Of a stretch of 64,000 nt of DNA, positions 39,223 to 47,717 are shown piece by piece. The notes beneath the pieces are model-generated. The model ran no database searches. It had not been told where the DNA came from and saw only the letters and a list, made by a program, of their open reading frames with translations. The position numbers and the translations under genes are program-made. Position 1 is the stretch's first letter, and every line of letters starts with the position of its first letter. This DNA comes from Terasakiispira papahanaumokuakeensis (GTDB taxonomy: Bacteria > Pseudomonadota > Gammaproteobacteria > Pseudomonadales > Halomonadaceae). The stretch is from the NCBI RefSeq assembly GCF_001709345.1, contig NZ_MDTQ01000001.1, positions 1,339,108 to 1,403,107 on the forward strand. Direction: 5' to 3'.

Positions 39223-41124
39223 TTATTCCGTTTTGAAAAACTGGCGCATTTGTTGCATTAATCTCATCGTCCAGGCCGGTAGTGACTGATCGTCCTTCGC
39301 TTTATAAGCCGCATCATAAACCGTATGTTGTCCATGATCATCAATGACCAGCTTCGTGCTGTCTTTGGCCATACCATAAGCCAGATAACTGCCAAACATT
39401 AAGTTGTCCCGATGATAGTCGGGCGACAGCATGTTGTGGCCAAGACTATAGTCACTGGCTGGATTTTGGCAGTTCAAGGCTTCAGTCATCAGTGTGGGCA
39501 CAACGTCCAAATGTGAAGACAGTTGGTCCAGTTGATTCGGTGTATGGCCAGGTGCAGCGATGATCATGGGCGTATGGAGCTGATAACGACTGAAATTACT
39601 ATTATGCCCCCAGTAGTTCTGCTTGAGGTCATTAAACTCTTGTCCATGGTCACCGGTAATAATGACCCAAGTATTCTCCCGAAGGCCTCTCTTTTCTAAA
39701 TCACTCAAGACCTGTCCCACCAGTTGATCATCAAAATGGATCGCATTGCGATAGCGATTGATGAAACCTGTCGGGTCGGTGTTGTTATTGAGCTTCAGAT
39801 AGTTGACCTCACTCCAAGCGGGCTGGAAAGGTGCTGGGGCATCGTCTGGGTAATCAAAACCATGGGGCGCGTCATAGAACAGAAAGCCAAAGAAAGGCTT
39901 TTGCTTAGCGCTCGACTGCTGTGATGACAGCCATTTCAGCCAATCCTGTGTGAGTTGCGCATCGCGCTCGCTAGGGCTGTCTCCTTGAGAGGTCATGCGA
40001 AGATCCGGCACGCTAGCAAATACCGTTCGGTCAAACTCCGGCTTATTGAGTTTGGCACTGGCAAAAATACCTAAGTCATAATTTTGCTGTTGTAAGGTGG
40101 TGACGAACTGGCTGGGAATGGTGTTGTTCATCATGACGTGCCAGTACAGTGGCGGCAGGCCGTACATTAATGAAAAAATACCTCCCCGAGTATTGTTGCT
40201 GGCACTCATGTTTTGAGTGAATGTCCAGCCATACTGGTCTGAAAAGCGTTGGATATTCGGTGAGATTGACGCGCTTAGGCTGTCACCTCGCCAAGAGTCC
40301 AGAATAATGATCAGAATGTTGGGCGGGTTGGCATTGGGACGGCATTCGAGAGCCGTTTTAGGATAAGCTAAATCATGCGCGCCTTGATCACTTTGTAACT
40401 TGGCCTGACGGTCTCGGGCTTCCGTGTCCAACCAACCGTGCTTCTCCATGAAGCTCTGAGCTGTGGTGGCAAACATGAGCGGATAGAAGCGTGGTTGGCG
40501 GGTCACATCTTGGATAAAGCGTGCGTCGGCCACCAGATGGATCAAATGGCTGCTTAACAAAAGTAGAAAGGCGACTAAGTGCCATCGGGCCGTGCTGCGC
40601 GTTGCTTTTGGGTCTGACGTGTTGCTCAAGGTGGCGTAACGCTGAACCGTATGGCGATAAAGCCCCCAAGCCAGACCGATTTCAATACCGATAATCCCCA
40701 CGAGGACGGCGACGGCAGTCAACCAGGTGCCGATTGAAAAGCTGATGATTTGGCCATTGGGATCGCTTAGCAACAAATCGATAACAAACGCATTGATGTG
40801 AAAGCGGTATTGATCAAACACCAGGCTATCAATCATCAGCATCATCATGCCGCTACTGGCGGTGAGGGCTGTCAGTAGGAGCAGTGGCCATCGCCAGGGA
40901 ATGATCAAAGCCATCAGGCAGGTGGGCAACATCAGTAAGCAGGTCAGTAGCCAGTAGTGCCCCGGGAGAGCGGTTAGCAGGTAACTCCAACCCCAGAATG
41001 AATAAGGCCACGGCATCCAACCAAAGAACTTTAAGCCAGCCAATAGTGCTAATACGCTATTGGCTAATATAAATAAGCTCAGCCAATGCAAGCGTTGGCC
41101 AAGAGGTAAAGTACGCTGGGTCAA
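39223..41124 (-). CDS. lapC: Inner-membrane DUF3413/sulfatase-fold protein LapC (PbgA/YejM)
   Basis: The protein has 633 residues. Five hydrophobic segments fill the first ~210 residues (DUF3413), followed by a periplasmic alkaline phosphatase/sulfatase-like domain from about 265 (NILIIILDSWRGDSL, where the usual catalytic Thr/Ser position reads in the NTRGGIFSLMYG region, then ITGDHGQEFND). LapC senses periplasmic LPS and controls LpxC proteolysis via LapB in E. coli. Its place at the end of an LPS cluster fits. The sulfatase-like domain is regarded as non-enzymatic in that protein. Confidence 0.88.
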   Translation of the reverse strand: MTQRTLPLGQRLHWLSLFILANSVLALLAGLKFFGWMPWPYSFWGWSYLLTALPGHYWLLTCLLMLPTCLMALIIPWRWPLLLLTALTASSGMMMLMIDSLVFDQYRFHINAFVIDLLLSDPNGQIISFSIGTWLTAVAVLVGIIGIEIGLAWGLYRHTVQRYATLSNTSDPKATRSTARWHLVAFLLLLSSHLIHLVADARFIQDVTRQPRFYPLMFATTAQSFMEKHGWLDTEARDRQAKLQSDQGAHDLAYPKTALECRPNANPPNILIIILDSWRGDSLSASISPNIQRFSDQYGWTFTQNMSASNNTRGGIFSLMYGLPPLYWHVMMNNTIPSQFVTTLQQQNYDLGIFASAKLNKPEFDRTVFASVPDLRMTSQGDSPSERDAQLTQDWLKWLSSQQSSAKQKPFFGFLFYDAPHGFDYPDDAPAPFQPAWSEVNYLKLNNNTDPTGFINRYRNAIHFDDQLVGQVLSDLEKRGLRENTWVIITGDHGQEFNDLKQNYWGHNSNFSRYQLHTPMIIAAPGHTPNQLDQLSSHLDVVPTLMTEALNCQNPASDYSLGHNMLSPDYHRDNLMFGSYLAYGMAKDSTKLVIDDHGQHTVYDAAYKAKDDQSLPAWTMRLMQQMRQFFKTE

Positions 41125-41214
41125 GGGGGGGATCCTTACGAGAATGCAGTTACAGAAATGACATTAAATTGAAACAGGAGTTCGAATTTTGTTGGTTTAT
41201 TTTGATTGAATCAA

Positions 41215-43569
41215 TTATATCAGTATCGGATTGTCAGAGGGCCACCAGCGTGGAAATTGCTGCTGAATCCGTGGCTGTGTGAAACGATCATCCAGCAATA
41301 CGATGATGCCTCGGTCATCCGTGGTTCTGATGACGCGCCCTGCCGCCTGAATCACCTTTTGTAATCCCGGATAATCATAAGTATAGGCTTGGCCTTTGCC
41401 GGGACCAAACTGTGTTTCTAATCGTTGGCGCAGTCGTTCATTGAAATCATTCCAAGGCGGTAACCCCAGTGTGGCAATAAAAACGCCAATTAACCGTCGA
41501 CCCGGGAGATCAATGCCTTCAGCAAAGGCGCCTCCCAGTACAGCGAGCCCGATACCCTGACCGTTTTCATCAAACTGCTGAATAAATGCCGATCGTTCGG
41601 CGTCATTCATATGCCGGCTTTGGGGCCTCACCGGTAATGAAGGGTAATGGGTGGTGAGATAATCCGCCACCTGATCGAGATAACTAAAACTGGAGAAAAA
41701 AGCCAAGTATTGCCCGGGCTGCTGTGCAAAGGTCGTGGCAATGATCTGACACAACGGCGCTAATGATTGGGTTCTATCGCGATAGCGTGTGCTAATCCGA
41801 CGTGTCAATCTCAGTTGTAATTGGTCTGCTTCAAAGGGGCTGGCGACGCTTTGCCAGACGCTTTGCTCGGGCAAGCCGAGTAGATCGATATACCACTGCG
41901 GTGGTGAAAGTGTCGCCGAGAACAGGATTAGGCTATGGGCTGCAGACCAGCGTGGTGCAGTAAAAGGCGCTGGAATCAGGTTTTGCAGGTTAAGTTGGCC
42001 ATGCCCTTGGGCTGGTTTGCTGATCCCGATGATCGAGTGAGTCCCAAAAGATTCTGCCAATCGGGCAAATGAGAGCGATTCAAATAATAAACTCTGCCAA
42101 TCAATGGCATCGGGGGTATCGCTCAGATGATCCGTCAGGGCTCTGATCACGCCTTGTAACGCGGGTAGCAAAGTGTCGGGCAGTGTGTCCTGCCAGATAG
42201 GTGTGGGCGCCTTAGAATTTTTAGTCACTGGGGGCGATTGCGGCGCCGGGGAGGATGCGGTTGCGGATGCTTGTTGATCTTTGAGCACCGCGAGTAATTC
42301 AGGCCACTGACGTGCCAGCCGATTGAGTGGCTTTTTCAAGTGATGAGGCGCTGAGCGTTTTTTTCTCAAAAGCGTCTGCTGATAAAGGGATTGGCTGTAC
42401 ATCCCGCGGACCCGTTCAATTAAGTTATGCGCTTCATCAATCAAGAGGGTGACACGCCAATCTTGTAAGCGGGTGAGGGCATAGAGCAGGGCGTATTGGT
42501 CAAAGTAGTGATTGACGTCGCCAATAATGACATCACACCAGCGGGCCATTTCTTGCCCCAGATAATAAGGGCAAATCTGATGCTTCAAGGCGATTTTTCG
42601 AAGCGCGGCCTGGGAGAGTTCCGCGCTATATTGAACGGCTTCTGCACGGGCTTCAGGCAGCCGATCATAGAAGCCTGCCGCCAGCGGGCAAGAATCGCCA
42701 TGGCAGGCCTTGTCTGGATGTTCACAGCTTTGTTCCTGGGCACTGAGCTCCAGTATGCGCAAAGGCCATGCTTGATCCGGTTGAGCTTCACGGATCTGGT
42801 GGAGGGCATTCAGCGCAAGTGAACGACCGGTATTACGTGTCGTGAGAAAGAATAAACGATCAAGCTGCTGATAAGTCATCGCCATCAGACTGGGATACAG
42901 TGTGCCGAGCGTTTTGCCCAGCCCAGTCGGCGCTTCCATCAATAACGGGCGCTGCGTGGCAATGGCCTTGTAGACTGTTTCAGCCAACACTCGTTGCTGA
43001 GGACGAAAATCCGGATAAGGAAAGGCGAGTTGCTTTAAAGCCTGGTTTCTCGCTGCTTGATGGGCGGCTTCCTGATCGGCCCACGCTTTATAAGCGATAC
43101 AGTATTGATGAAGTTTGGCAATCAAATCTTCTGATGAGTAAGTGATGGGGACTTCTGTCGATTTTTGATTGCCAATATTGTGATAAACCAAGACTGTGGT
43201 GATCTGCTCACAGTCCATCTCAAGCGCTAATAATGCCCCATAGACATTCACTTGAGCTCGGTGTAACGCCTGCTGCGCTGGATTCATCCGGGCGAGATCA
43301 CCCCGGTATGTTTTGAATTCCTCTATTTTGGGCTGAGCTTGGTAAGGCCCTTGGCGCCAGAGACCGTCGGCACGGCCTCGAACGGTAAGGTCTTCACAGG
43401 TGGCTTCGAGTGCCACTTCAGCTTCAAACCCCGCACCTCTGGATTGAGCCAGTTGCTGATGCCCTTGAATGCCCTCCAGCGAGGTGGGTGATGGCGTGTA
43501 GCGGTGATCTAAATCCCCTTGGCGGGCGACAAAAGCACATAGTGTGCGTACGGAAACGGAGCAAGTCAT
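41215..43569 (-). CDS. Fe-S superfamily 2 helicase (XPD/DinG-like) with N-terminal PD-(D/E)XK-like domain
   Basis: The protein has 784 residues from ATG 43569, which overlaps the upstream stop (TGATG); the longer frame has no similarity. Residues about 40-125 carry VRGRADGLW and IEEFKTYRG, a possible Cas4/RecB-type nuclease core (Asp, then E-x-K). Walker A APTGLGKT is at 213-220 and the DEAH box at 378-381. Cys282, 289, 294 and 333 are placed as in the XPD/DinG 4Fe-4S cluster. The C-terminal helicase lobe has GLAVLGGAFAEGIDLPG and IQAAGRVIRTTDDRG. It is coupled to the FAN1-like nuclease gene, so a shared DNA-repair job is likely. Confidence 0.88.
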   Translation of the reverse strand: MTCSVSVRTLCAFVARQGDLDHRYTPSPTSLEGIQGHQQLAQSRGAGFEAEVALEATCEDLTVRGRADGLWRQGPYQAQPKIEEFKTYRGDLARMNPAQQALHRAQVNVYGALLALEMDCEQITTVLVYHNIGNQKSTEVPITYSSEDLIAKLHQYCIAYKAWADQEAAHQAARNQALKQLAFPYPDFRPQQRVLAETVYKAIATQRPLLMEAPTGLGKTLGTLYPSLMAMTYQQLDRLFFLTTRNTGRSLALNALHQIREAQPDQAWPLRILELSAQEQSCEHPDKACHGDSCPLAAGFYDRLPEARAEAVQYSAELSQAALRKIALKHQICPYYLGQEMARWCDVIIGDVNHYFDQYALLYALTRLQDWRVTLLIDEAHNLIERVRGMYSQSLYQQTLLRKKRSAPHHLKKPLNRLARQWPELLAVLKDQQASATASSPAPQSPPVTKNSKAPTPIWQDTLPDTLLPALQGVIRALTDHLSDTPDAIDWQSLLFESLSFARLAESFGTHSIIGISKPAQGHGQLNLQNLIPAPFTAPRWSAAHSLILFSATLSPPQWYIDLLGLPEQSVWQSVASPFEADQLQLRLTRRISTRYRDRTQSLAPLCQIIATTFAQQPGQYLAFFSSFSYLDQVADYLTTHYPSLPVRPQSRHMNDAERSAFIQQFDENGQGIGLAVLGGAFAEGIDLPGRRLIGVFIATLGLPPWNDFNERLRQRLETQFGPGKGQAYTYDYPGLQKVIQAAGRVIRTTDDRGIIVLLDDRFTQPRIQQQFPRWWPSDNPILI

Positions 43570-45365
43570 CACGAGGCGATTTCGGATTGAGCCGCAATAG
43601 GGTGATTGGAGGCCAGCCATTGAACGTGCACAACACTGACCGGTAAGCCTGCGGTGAGCGCTCGTTCAATCCAGCGGGTCTGATGGTCTTGGAGCCGATC
43701 GGTCGGTCCTTTCACCTCGATGAGCTGATAATGGCAAGGGGCGCCGGTAACGGGGTGGCTTAATTCGCCTTGAGCGCTGAATTGCACCAAGTCGGGCATA
43801 CCGCGCCGGTGGAGGCGTAGATCAGATAACAGGTCACGGAAGATCACCTGCAAGGTTTGAGCATCAATACACTCAAGCGCCCAATCAAGTAAAGCCGATG
43901 AACGCCAAAGCGGCCAGTACACAAAAGGGTTGGTGATGCCTTGTTTGGCCTGCCAATGGTCTCGAATCATCTGTTGCCAAGCGTCTGGGCGTGGTTGCGA
44001 GGGGCTGTGAGTCGCTAAGGGGGACGGCGTATCCAGCAGCTCAAGCCGTTGATGAATGGCCGATTGACGCCGTTGTACAAAGTCCGCTCGGTAGAGGTCG
44101 GCTGGTCGTTCTTGAAAGGGGTGGAAGAAGGCCCCCGGTAACGGCGCAAAAATGATATCCCAGAACAGTAGCCCAAATAACCCATTAAATAGATGGTTTT
44201 CGGTGTAATAAACGGGATGACTTTCACTGCCCAGTACGGCAGCAACCGCCTGTTCGACCGAGGTAGTGGGCGGCAATTGAAGTGTCTTTGTGGGTATTTG
44301 AGGCCGCGATGTGGCGTTTTTTGCGCTAATTATGGGCTGTTTCAACTTTTGGCTTAAGCGTTTCTCGATCCGCTCTAACCCCAGCTTTTCTGCGGGATTA
44401 CGGGGGCTCTGAAGGGCTTCAACGAGTAGCGACCAGGCCTCCTGATAAGCCCCCTGACGCTCCATCAGCCGCAACTGCCTCAAACGCGCTTCACGATATT
44501 GGCTATGAGACCAGGCTAACAAAGCGGTTGCTTCATCGCGCTGTCGATCCGCAGCTAAGCCCATATGCCAGAGCAAACGGCTACGACGTTCCTCCAGCCA
44601 AGGGTTGTTGATCGGCGAAGGATATTGCTCCAGACACGCCTGAAGAAGTCGGCTCGGTGAGGTTGCGGGCTGCTCAAGCGCTTCTCGCCATTGGTGTAAC
44701 TGCCAGTAGTGATCGAGTGTTGCGCGATCTTCAAAAGCTCGATCTTCAGCGGTGAAGTTCACTTTCTCATGCGTTTGGTAACCTAACTCGACCAGGATAA
44801 ATTCTGACCAGTCTTGGTGGAGGTTACCAAAGAACATCAACTTGAGGCGTTCAAATAGATCCTGCTGCAAAAGTGATAGCAGCGGTGCAGGTGCTTCTGG
44901 CCACCACTGTGTCCAGATGGACTGCTGGTCGGCATAGTCGGGTGTCAGCGTTTGATACCACTGCTGCTTGCTATCGCGTCGCGTCAGACCTAGAGCGGCG
45001 CCTTGTGTTTCAAAGCAGGCTTGCCATTCCGCTTTAGTGAGTAGGCGATATAGCTCAGGCCAAGTCACTTCGGCATTGATCGTGACCCATTGCGCCTTCA
45101 ATAGTGGTTCGACTGCGGCGGTGATATCCCCAATTTCGGGATAATTTAACTTCTCTTGTCGAAAATGCAGGCCTTTGCGCATCACTAAACGTACCCAGAG
45201 CGCCTGGGTCGCTTCGGGTAGATGCTGGAAGGTGTTTAACTGCGCTAACTCTTCGTCATGCAGGCAATCTGCGTAGCGGGTGAGGACCCAATCCATAATG
45301 AAATGGACATTGCTCAAATAATAGAGGGGGTCACTCAAAGAGGTCGAGATCGGTGAGTCCGTCAT
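43569..45365 (-). CDS. FAN1-like VRR-NUC domain nuclease
   Basis: The protein has 598 residues from ATG 45365; a TTG 27 bp upstream is the alternative and neither has a strong ribosome site. The C-terminal VRR-NUC nuclease (about 520-590) has GMPDLVQFS and LIEVKGPTDRLQDHQTRWI, the D-(x)n-E-x-K metal site. The middle has helical repeats and the N-terminus is typical of bacterial FAN1 (YLSNVHFIMDWVLTRY). FAN1 is a structure-specific 5' nuclease for interstrand cross-link repair. The helicase gene starts within its stop codon. Confidence 0.88.
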   Translation of the reverse strand: MTDSPISTSLSDPLYYLSNVHFIMDWVLTRYADCLHDEELAQLNTFQHLPEATQALWVRLVMRKGLHFRQEKLNYPEIGDITAAVEPLLKAQWVTINAEVTWPELYRLLTKAEWQACFETQGAALGLTRRDSKQQWYQTLTPDYADQQSIWTQWWPEAPAPLLSLLQQDLFERLKLMFFGNLHQDWSEFILVELGYQTHEKVNFTAEDRAFEDRATLDHYWQLHQWREALEQPATSPSRLLQACLEQYPSPINNPWLEERRSRLLWHMGLAADRQRDEATALLAWSHSQYREARLRQLRLMERQGAYQEAWSLLVEALQSPRNPAEKLGLERIEKRLSQKLKQPIISAKNATSRPQIPTKTLQLPPTTSVEQAVAAVLGSESHPVYYTENHLFNGLFGLLFWDIIFAPLPGAFFHPFQERPADLYRADFVQRRQSAIHQRLELLDTPSPLATHSPSQPRPDAWQQMIRDHWQAKQGITNPFVYWPLWRSSALLDWALECIDAQTLQVIFRDLLSDLRLHRRGMPDLVQFSAQGELSHPVTGAPCHYQLIEVKGPTDRLQDHQTRWIERALTAGLPVSVVHVQWLASNHPIAAQSEIAS

Positions 45366-45529
45366 GGCTTTATCATACGACAAGTCTTTCAAGTGGATAA
45401 AGCGTTAAGCATTGTGATTGTGCGAACGGGCCTATGAGAGGACAGAAAAGATCGAGATCAGTGGAAACCTCGTGGCATGATGACACATGAATAATGCCAG
45501 ATATTATTTCAAATCGATCAGGGAGACTT

Positions 45530-46087
45530 ATGATGGTGAATCCTCGCCGGTTCAGACGCGTATTAACGATGCTGGTGCTGTTGGTTGTGGGCAGTGGCTT
45601 AACAGGGTGCGTACAAAAACCAGAGAATGTTGAGCCCGTCCAGTCGTTTGATGTCGAGCGTTATTTAGGGCAGTGGTATGAAATTGCCCGGCTAGACCAC
45701 TCTTTTGAACGAGGTCTCAGCCATGTGACGGCCACTTATTCATGGCGTGATGATGGCGGCGTTAAAGTGATCAACCGGGGTTACGATGCCGAGGAAGGTG
45801 CATGGCAAGAAGCTGAAGGCAAAGCGTATTTTGTAGAAGACCCAGAGCAAGGCTATCTCAAGGTCTCGTTTTTTGGCCCTTTTTACGGCGGCTACATTGT
45901 CTTTAAGCTCGATGATGATTATCAGTATGCCTACGTCTCAGGCCCTGATACCGATTATTTATGGCTGTTAGCCAGAACCCCCCAAGTCAGTGACGCACGG
46001 ATCGAGGACTTTAAGCAGCGGGCAGAGGCGTTGGGTTTTGATCTTAAAGACCTGATCATGGTCGACCAGAGTGATCCGCGCCCCTAA
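45530..46087 (+). CDS. Lipocalin outer-membrane lipoprotein (Blc-like)
   Basis: The protein has 185 residues from ATG 45530 (or 45533) behind GGGAG. The lipoprotein signal ends in LTGC (Cys about residue 27). The lipocalin SCR1 motif is YLGQWYEIARLDHSFERG (about 42-59), SCR2 is around YFVEDPEQGYLKVSFFGPFYGGY, and SCR3 is LWLLARTP. Blc binds lyso- or fatty lipids at the outer membrane. It is convergent to the nikR-like gene with only 30 bp between, and no terminator is visible. Confidence 0.93.
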   Translation: MMVNPRRFRRVLTMLVLLVVGSGLTGCVQKPENVEPVQSFDVERYLGQWYEIARLDHSFERGLSHVTATYSWRDDGGVKVINRGYDAEEGAWQEAEGKAYFVEDPEQGYLKVSFFGPFYGGYIVFKLDDDYQYAYVSGPDTDYLWLLARTPQVSDARIEDFKQRAEALGFDLKDLIMVDQSDPRP

Positions 46088-46117
46088 ATATCGCCCGCGC
46101 TGACGATATGCGATGAT

Positions 46118-46600
46118 TCACTCATCATCATGATCGAACCTTTCCAGCACTTTAAGGTGGCTGTGTTGATGAGCATGACCTTCAGCATGTGTATGGTGCT
46201 GAAGTTCATGCTTCACCGGCACTAAAGACAAGTGCCCATGACGGACCCCGCGCTCGGTGAACAAGCTATTGGCATAGTCTCTAATCGGGCCTGTACGGCC
46301 TTTCATAATCGCCACCTCAACCGCCGTGTCGTGATCAAGCGGGGCCGAAAGCGCAGCAATGGTTTTATCATGATGATCATGTCGGCTTCGGGGCACCTTG
46401 CGGCTGAGATCACGTTTACTTAAATCCATCGTATAGCTGATGATCCCCACACAGTCCGCCGTATCTGGCGTGGAATGCTCTAACCCCCGGCGTAGCATCT
46501 CCCGTAATGCCTCAGATCGGTTACGGCTATTCGAGCGTTCCATAAACTCATCTAACGCGGCCAGTAGATCATCTTCTAATGTAATGGTGATGCGTTGCAT
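46118..46600 (-). CDS. NikR-like ribbon-helix-helix regulator with altered metal site
   Basis: The protein has 160 residues. The N-terminal RHH domain MQRITITLEDDLLAALDEFM and RNRSEALREMLRRGL closely follows E. coli NikR; the ACT-like domain ends in VRHGHLSLVP. In a gapless alignment three of the four nickel ligands of E. coli NikR are replaced: His87 by Ser, His89 by Pro, Cys95 by Ala; only His76 is kept (RHDHHD). A His-rich extension (HELQHHTHAEGHAHQHSH) of about 30 residues follows. A DNA-binding regulator seems certain, canonical nickel sensing does not. The nickel/peptide-type importer operon lies 1.1 kb away. Confidence 0.85.
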   Translation of the reverse strand: MQRITITLEDDLLAALDEFMERSNSRNRSEALREMLRRGLEHSTPDTADCVGIISYTMDLSKRDLSRKVPRSRHDHHDKTIAALSAPLDHDTAVEVAIMKGRTGPIRDYANSLFTERGVRHGHLSLVPVKHELQHHTHAEGHAHQHSHLKVLERFDHDDE

Positions 46601-46875
46601 GATCGCCTCATCAAATCGGTCAGGTATTGAGCTTTGCTCGCTATCTTATTGCATTTTTTATCGCACCGTCTTCGTCGTATGGGTGGCTTAGTGGGATGAT
46701 ATCGTGAATAGCTTAAGGTAACTGTGTTTTTATCCGTAGATTGATGCAAAATAATGGCATACGAGCGCATGAATAAATCATGATGGCGATTGTTAATGGA
46801 CACTAACGAACGCTTGAGCTGACTCCGGTACGAGTTTTTCTATGGTGCTGCTAACTCATTGAAAAAGGAAAAAAG

Positions 46876-47256
46876 ATGGATAATAACCAGGAACGCCAAG
46901 TGCTAAAAGCTGAAAAGTTACTGTGTAAAGCGATGCTCGAATCAGACACCATGACTTTGGACAAGCTTTTATCATCCGACTTAGTTTTTACGAATCATCT
47001 AGGCCAAATTCTGGGTAAAAAAGATGATTTAGATGCCCATGAATCTGGCTTATTGAACATCTCCAGTGTGACTGTTGATGACCAGCAGATCAAATTACTG
47101 CAGGAGGGCGCGGTGGTATGGGCTAAGGTGACCATCCAAGGTGATTATGACGGGCATCCTGCTAATGGCACCTTTCGGTTTACTCGTGTTTGGCAAAATA
47201 CAGCAGATGATCACTGGGAAGTCATCGCCGCACATTCAAGCGTGGTGGCCGTTTAA
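46876..47256 (+). CDS. NTF2-fold/DUF4440 protein
   Basis: The protein has 126 residues. The SnoaL/DUF4440 pattern is visible: LLCKAMLESDTMTLDKLLSSDLVFTNHLGQILGKKD, then VKVTIQGDYDGHPANGTFRFTRVWQ. GAAAAAGGAAAAAAG precedes the ATG. NTF2-fold proteins of this type are small cone-shaped enzymes or ligand-binding proteins; no catalytic residues can be assigned. No operon partner. Near its stop there is a 21-bp tandem duplication. Confidence 0.8.
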   Translation: MDNNQERQVLKAEKLLCKAMLESDTMTLDKLLSSDLVFTNHLGQILGKKDDLDAHESGLLNISSVTVDDQQIKLLQEGAVVWAKVTIQGDYDGHPANGTFRFTRVWQNTADDHWEVIAAHSSVVAV

Positions 47257-47291
47257 AGTGTAGTGGTAACCATTTAAAGTGGAGTGGTGGC
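47250..47291 (+). repeat. 21-bp tandem duplication at the DUF4440 stop codon
   Basis: CGTTTAAAGTGTAGTGGTAAC followed by CATTTAAAGTGGAGTGGTGGC (two 21-bp units, several mismatches). The TAA of the gene lies in the first unit. Confidence 0.75.
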
Positions 47292-47345
47292 TTAGCGCCA
47301 ATGCGAAGTAAAAAACGCTAATAAAGCCGCCAGCTGAATTCCGTG

Positions 47346-47369
47346 TCGTGAGGTTCTTTTTACTCACGA
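47346..47369. promoter_or_regulatory. 24-bp inverted repeat upstream of the ABC importer
   Basis: TCGTGAG and CTCACGA are separated by 10 nt (GTTCTTTTTA). Dyad spacing fits either a dimeric repressor or a weak hairpin. No match to the E. coli NikR operator. Confidence 0.45.
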
Positions 47370-47573
47370 TCCTATCTGCAAAATACTCATTGCCTCCTTG
47401 GTGAGTGAGTCATTTATAAGCCCTTTCTAAGCGAAGGTTTCTTTTTGTTAGGGCGATATCCAGCGTATTGCCCTTACTGACTTGACTCCCTGGAAGGTAA
47501 AGCCTATGATCGAATCCCCTAATCAATATGGGGAAGACAAGCCTTGGGTGACTGAAGTATGATTTTTTTGTTG

Positions 47574-47618
47574 GTTTTTCATACTTTGGTTTTTTCATAC
47601 TGGGTTTTTCATATTCAG
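47574..47618 (+). repeat. 15-bp tandem repeats, three copies, upstream of the importer operon
   Basis: GTTTTTCATACTTTG, GTTTTTTCATACTGG and GTTTTTCATATTCAG, head to tail. Confidence 0.85.
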
Positions 47619-47717
47619 TCGCTAGTCGATGCTGCGCTTGGAATGCGTAATGTAGGTGAGCGTGATTCCGCGAGTGGCATTGACTGGGTGATTCAAGGGG
47701 TCAGGGGACTATCACTC

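Larger units (their letters stand above)
47257..47717. other. Upstream region of the ABC importer operon
   Basis: About 460 bp. It holds a 24-bp inverted repeat (47346-47369), a smaller ACTCA/TGAGT repeat (47385-47406) and three 15-bp tandem units (47574-47618). A riboswitch was considered but no consensus core was found. No gene. Confidence 0.6.

Noticed and set aside
43570-43620. Longer start for the Fe-S helicase
   Set aside because: It lies inside the FAN1-like gene and lacks similarity; the TGATG overlap marks the real start.
46670-46720. NikR operator (GTATGA-N16-TCATAC)
   Set aside because: A GTATGG half-site is present, but no second half at the right spacing.
47257-47558. Cobalamin or NiCo riboswitch before the importer operon
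   Set aside because: Some GGGAAGACAAGCC-like pieces look suggestive, but the conserved cores of neither class could be found.
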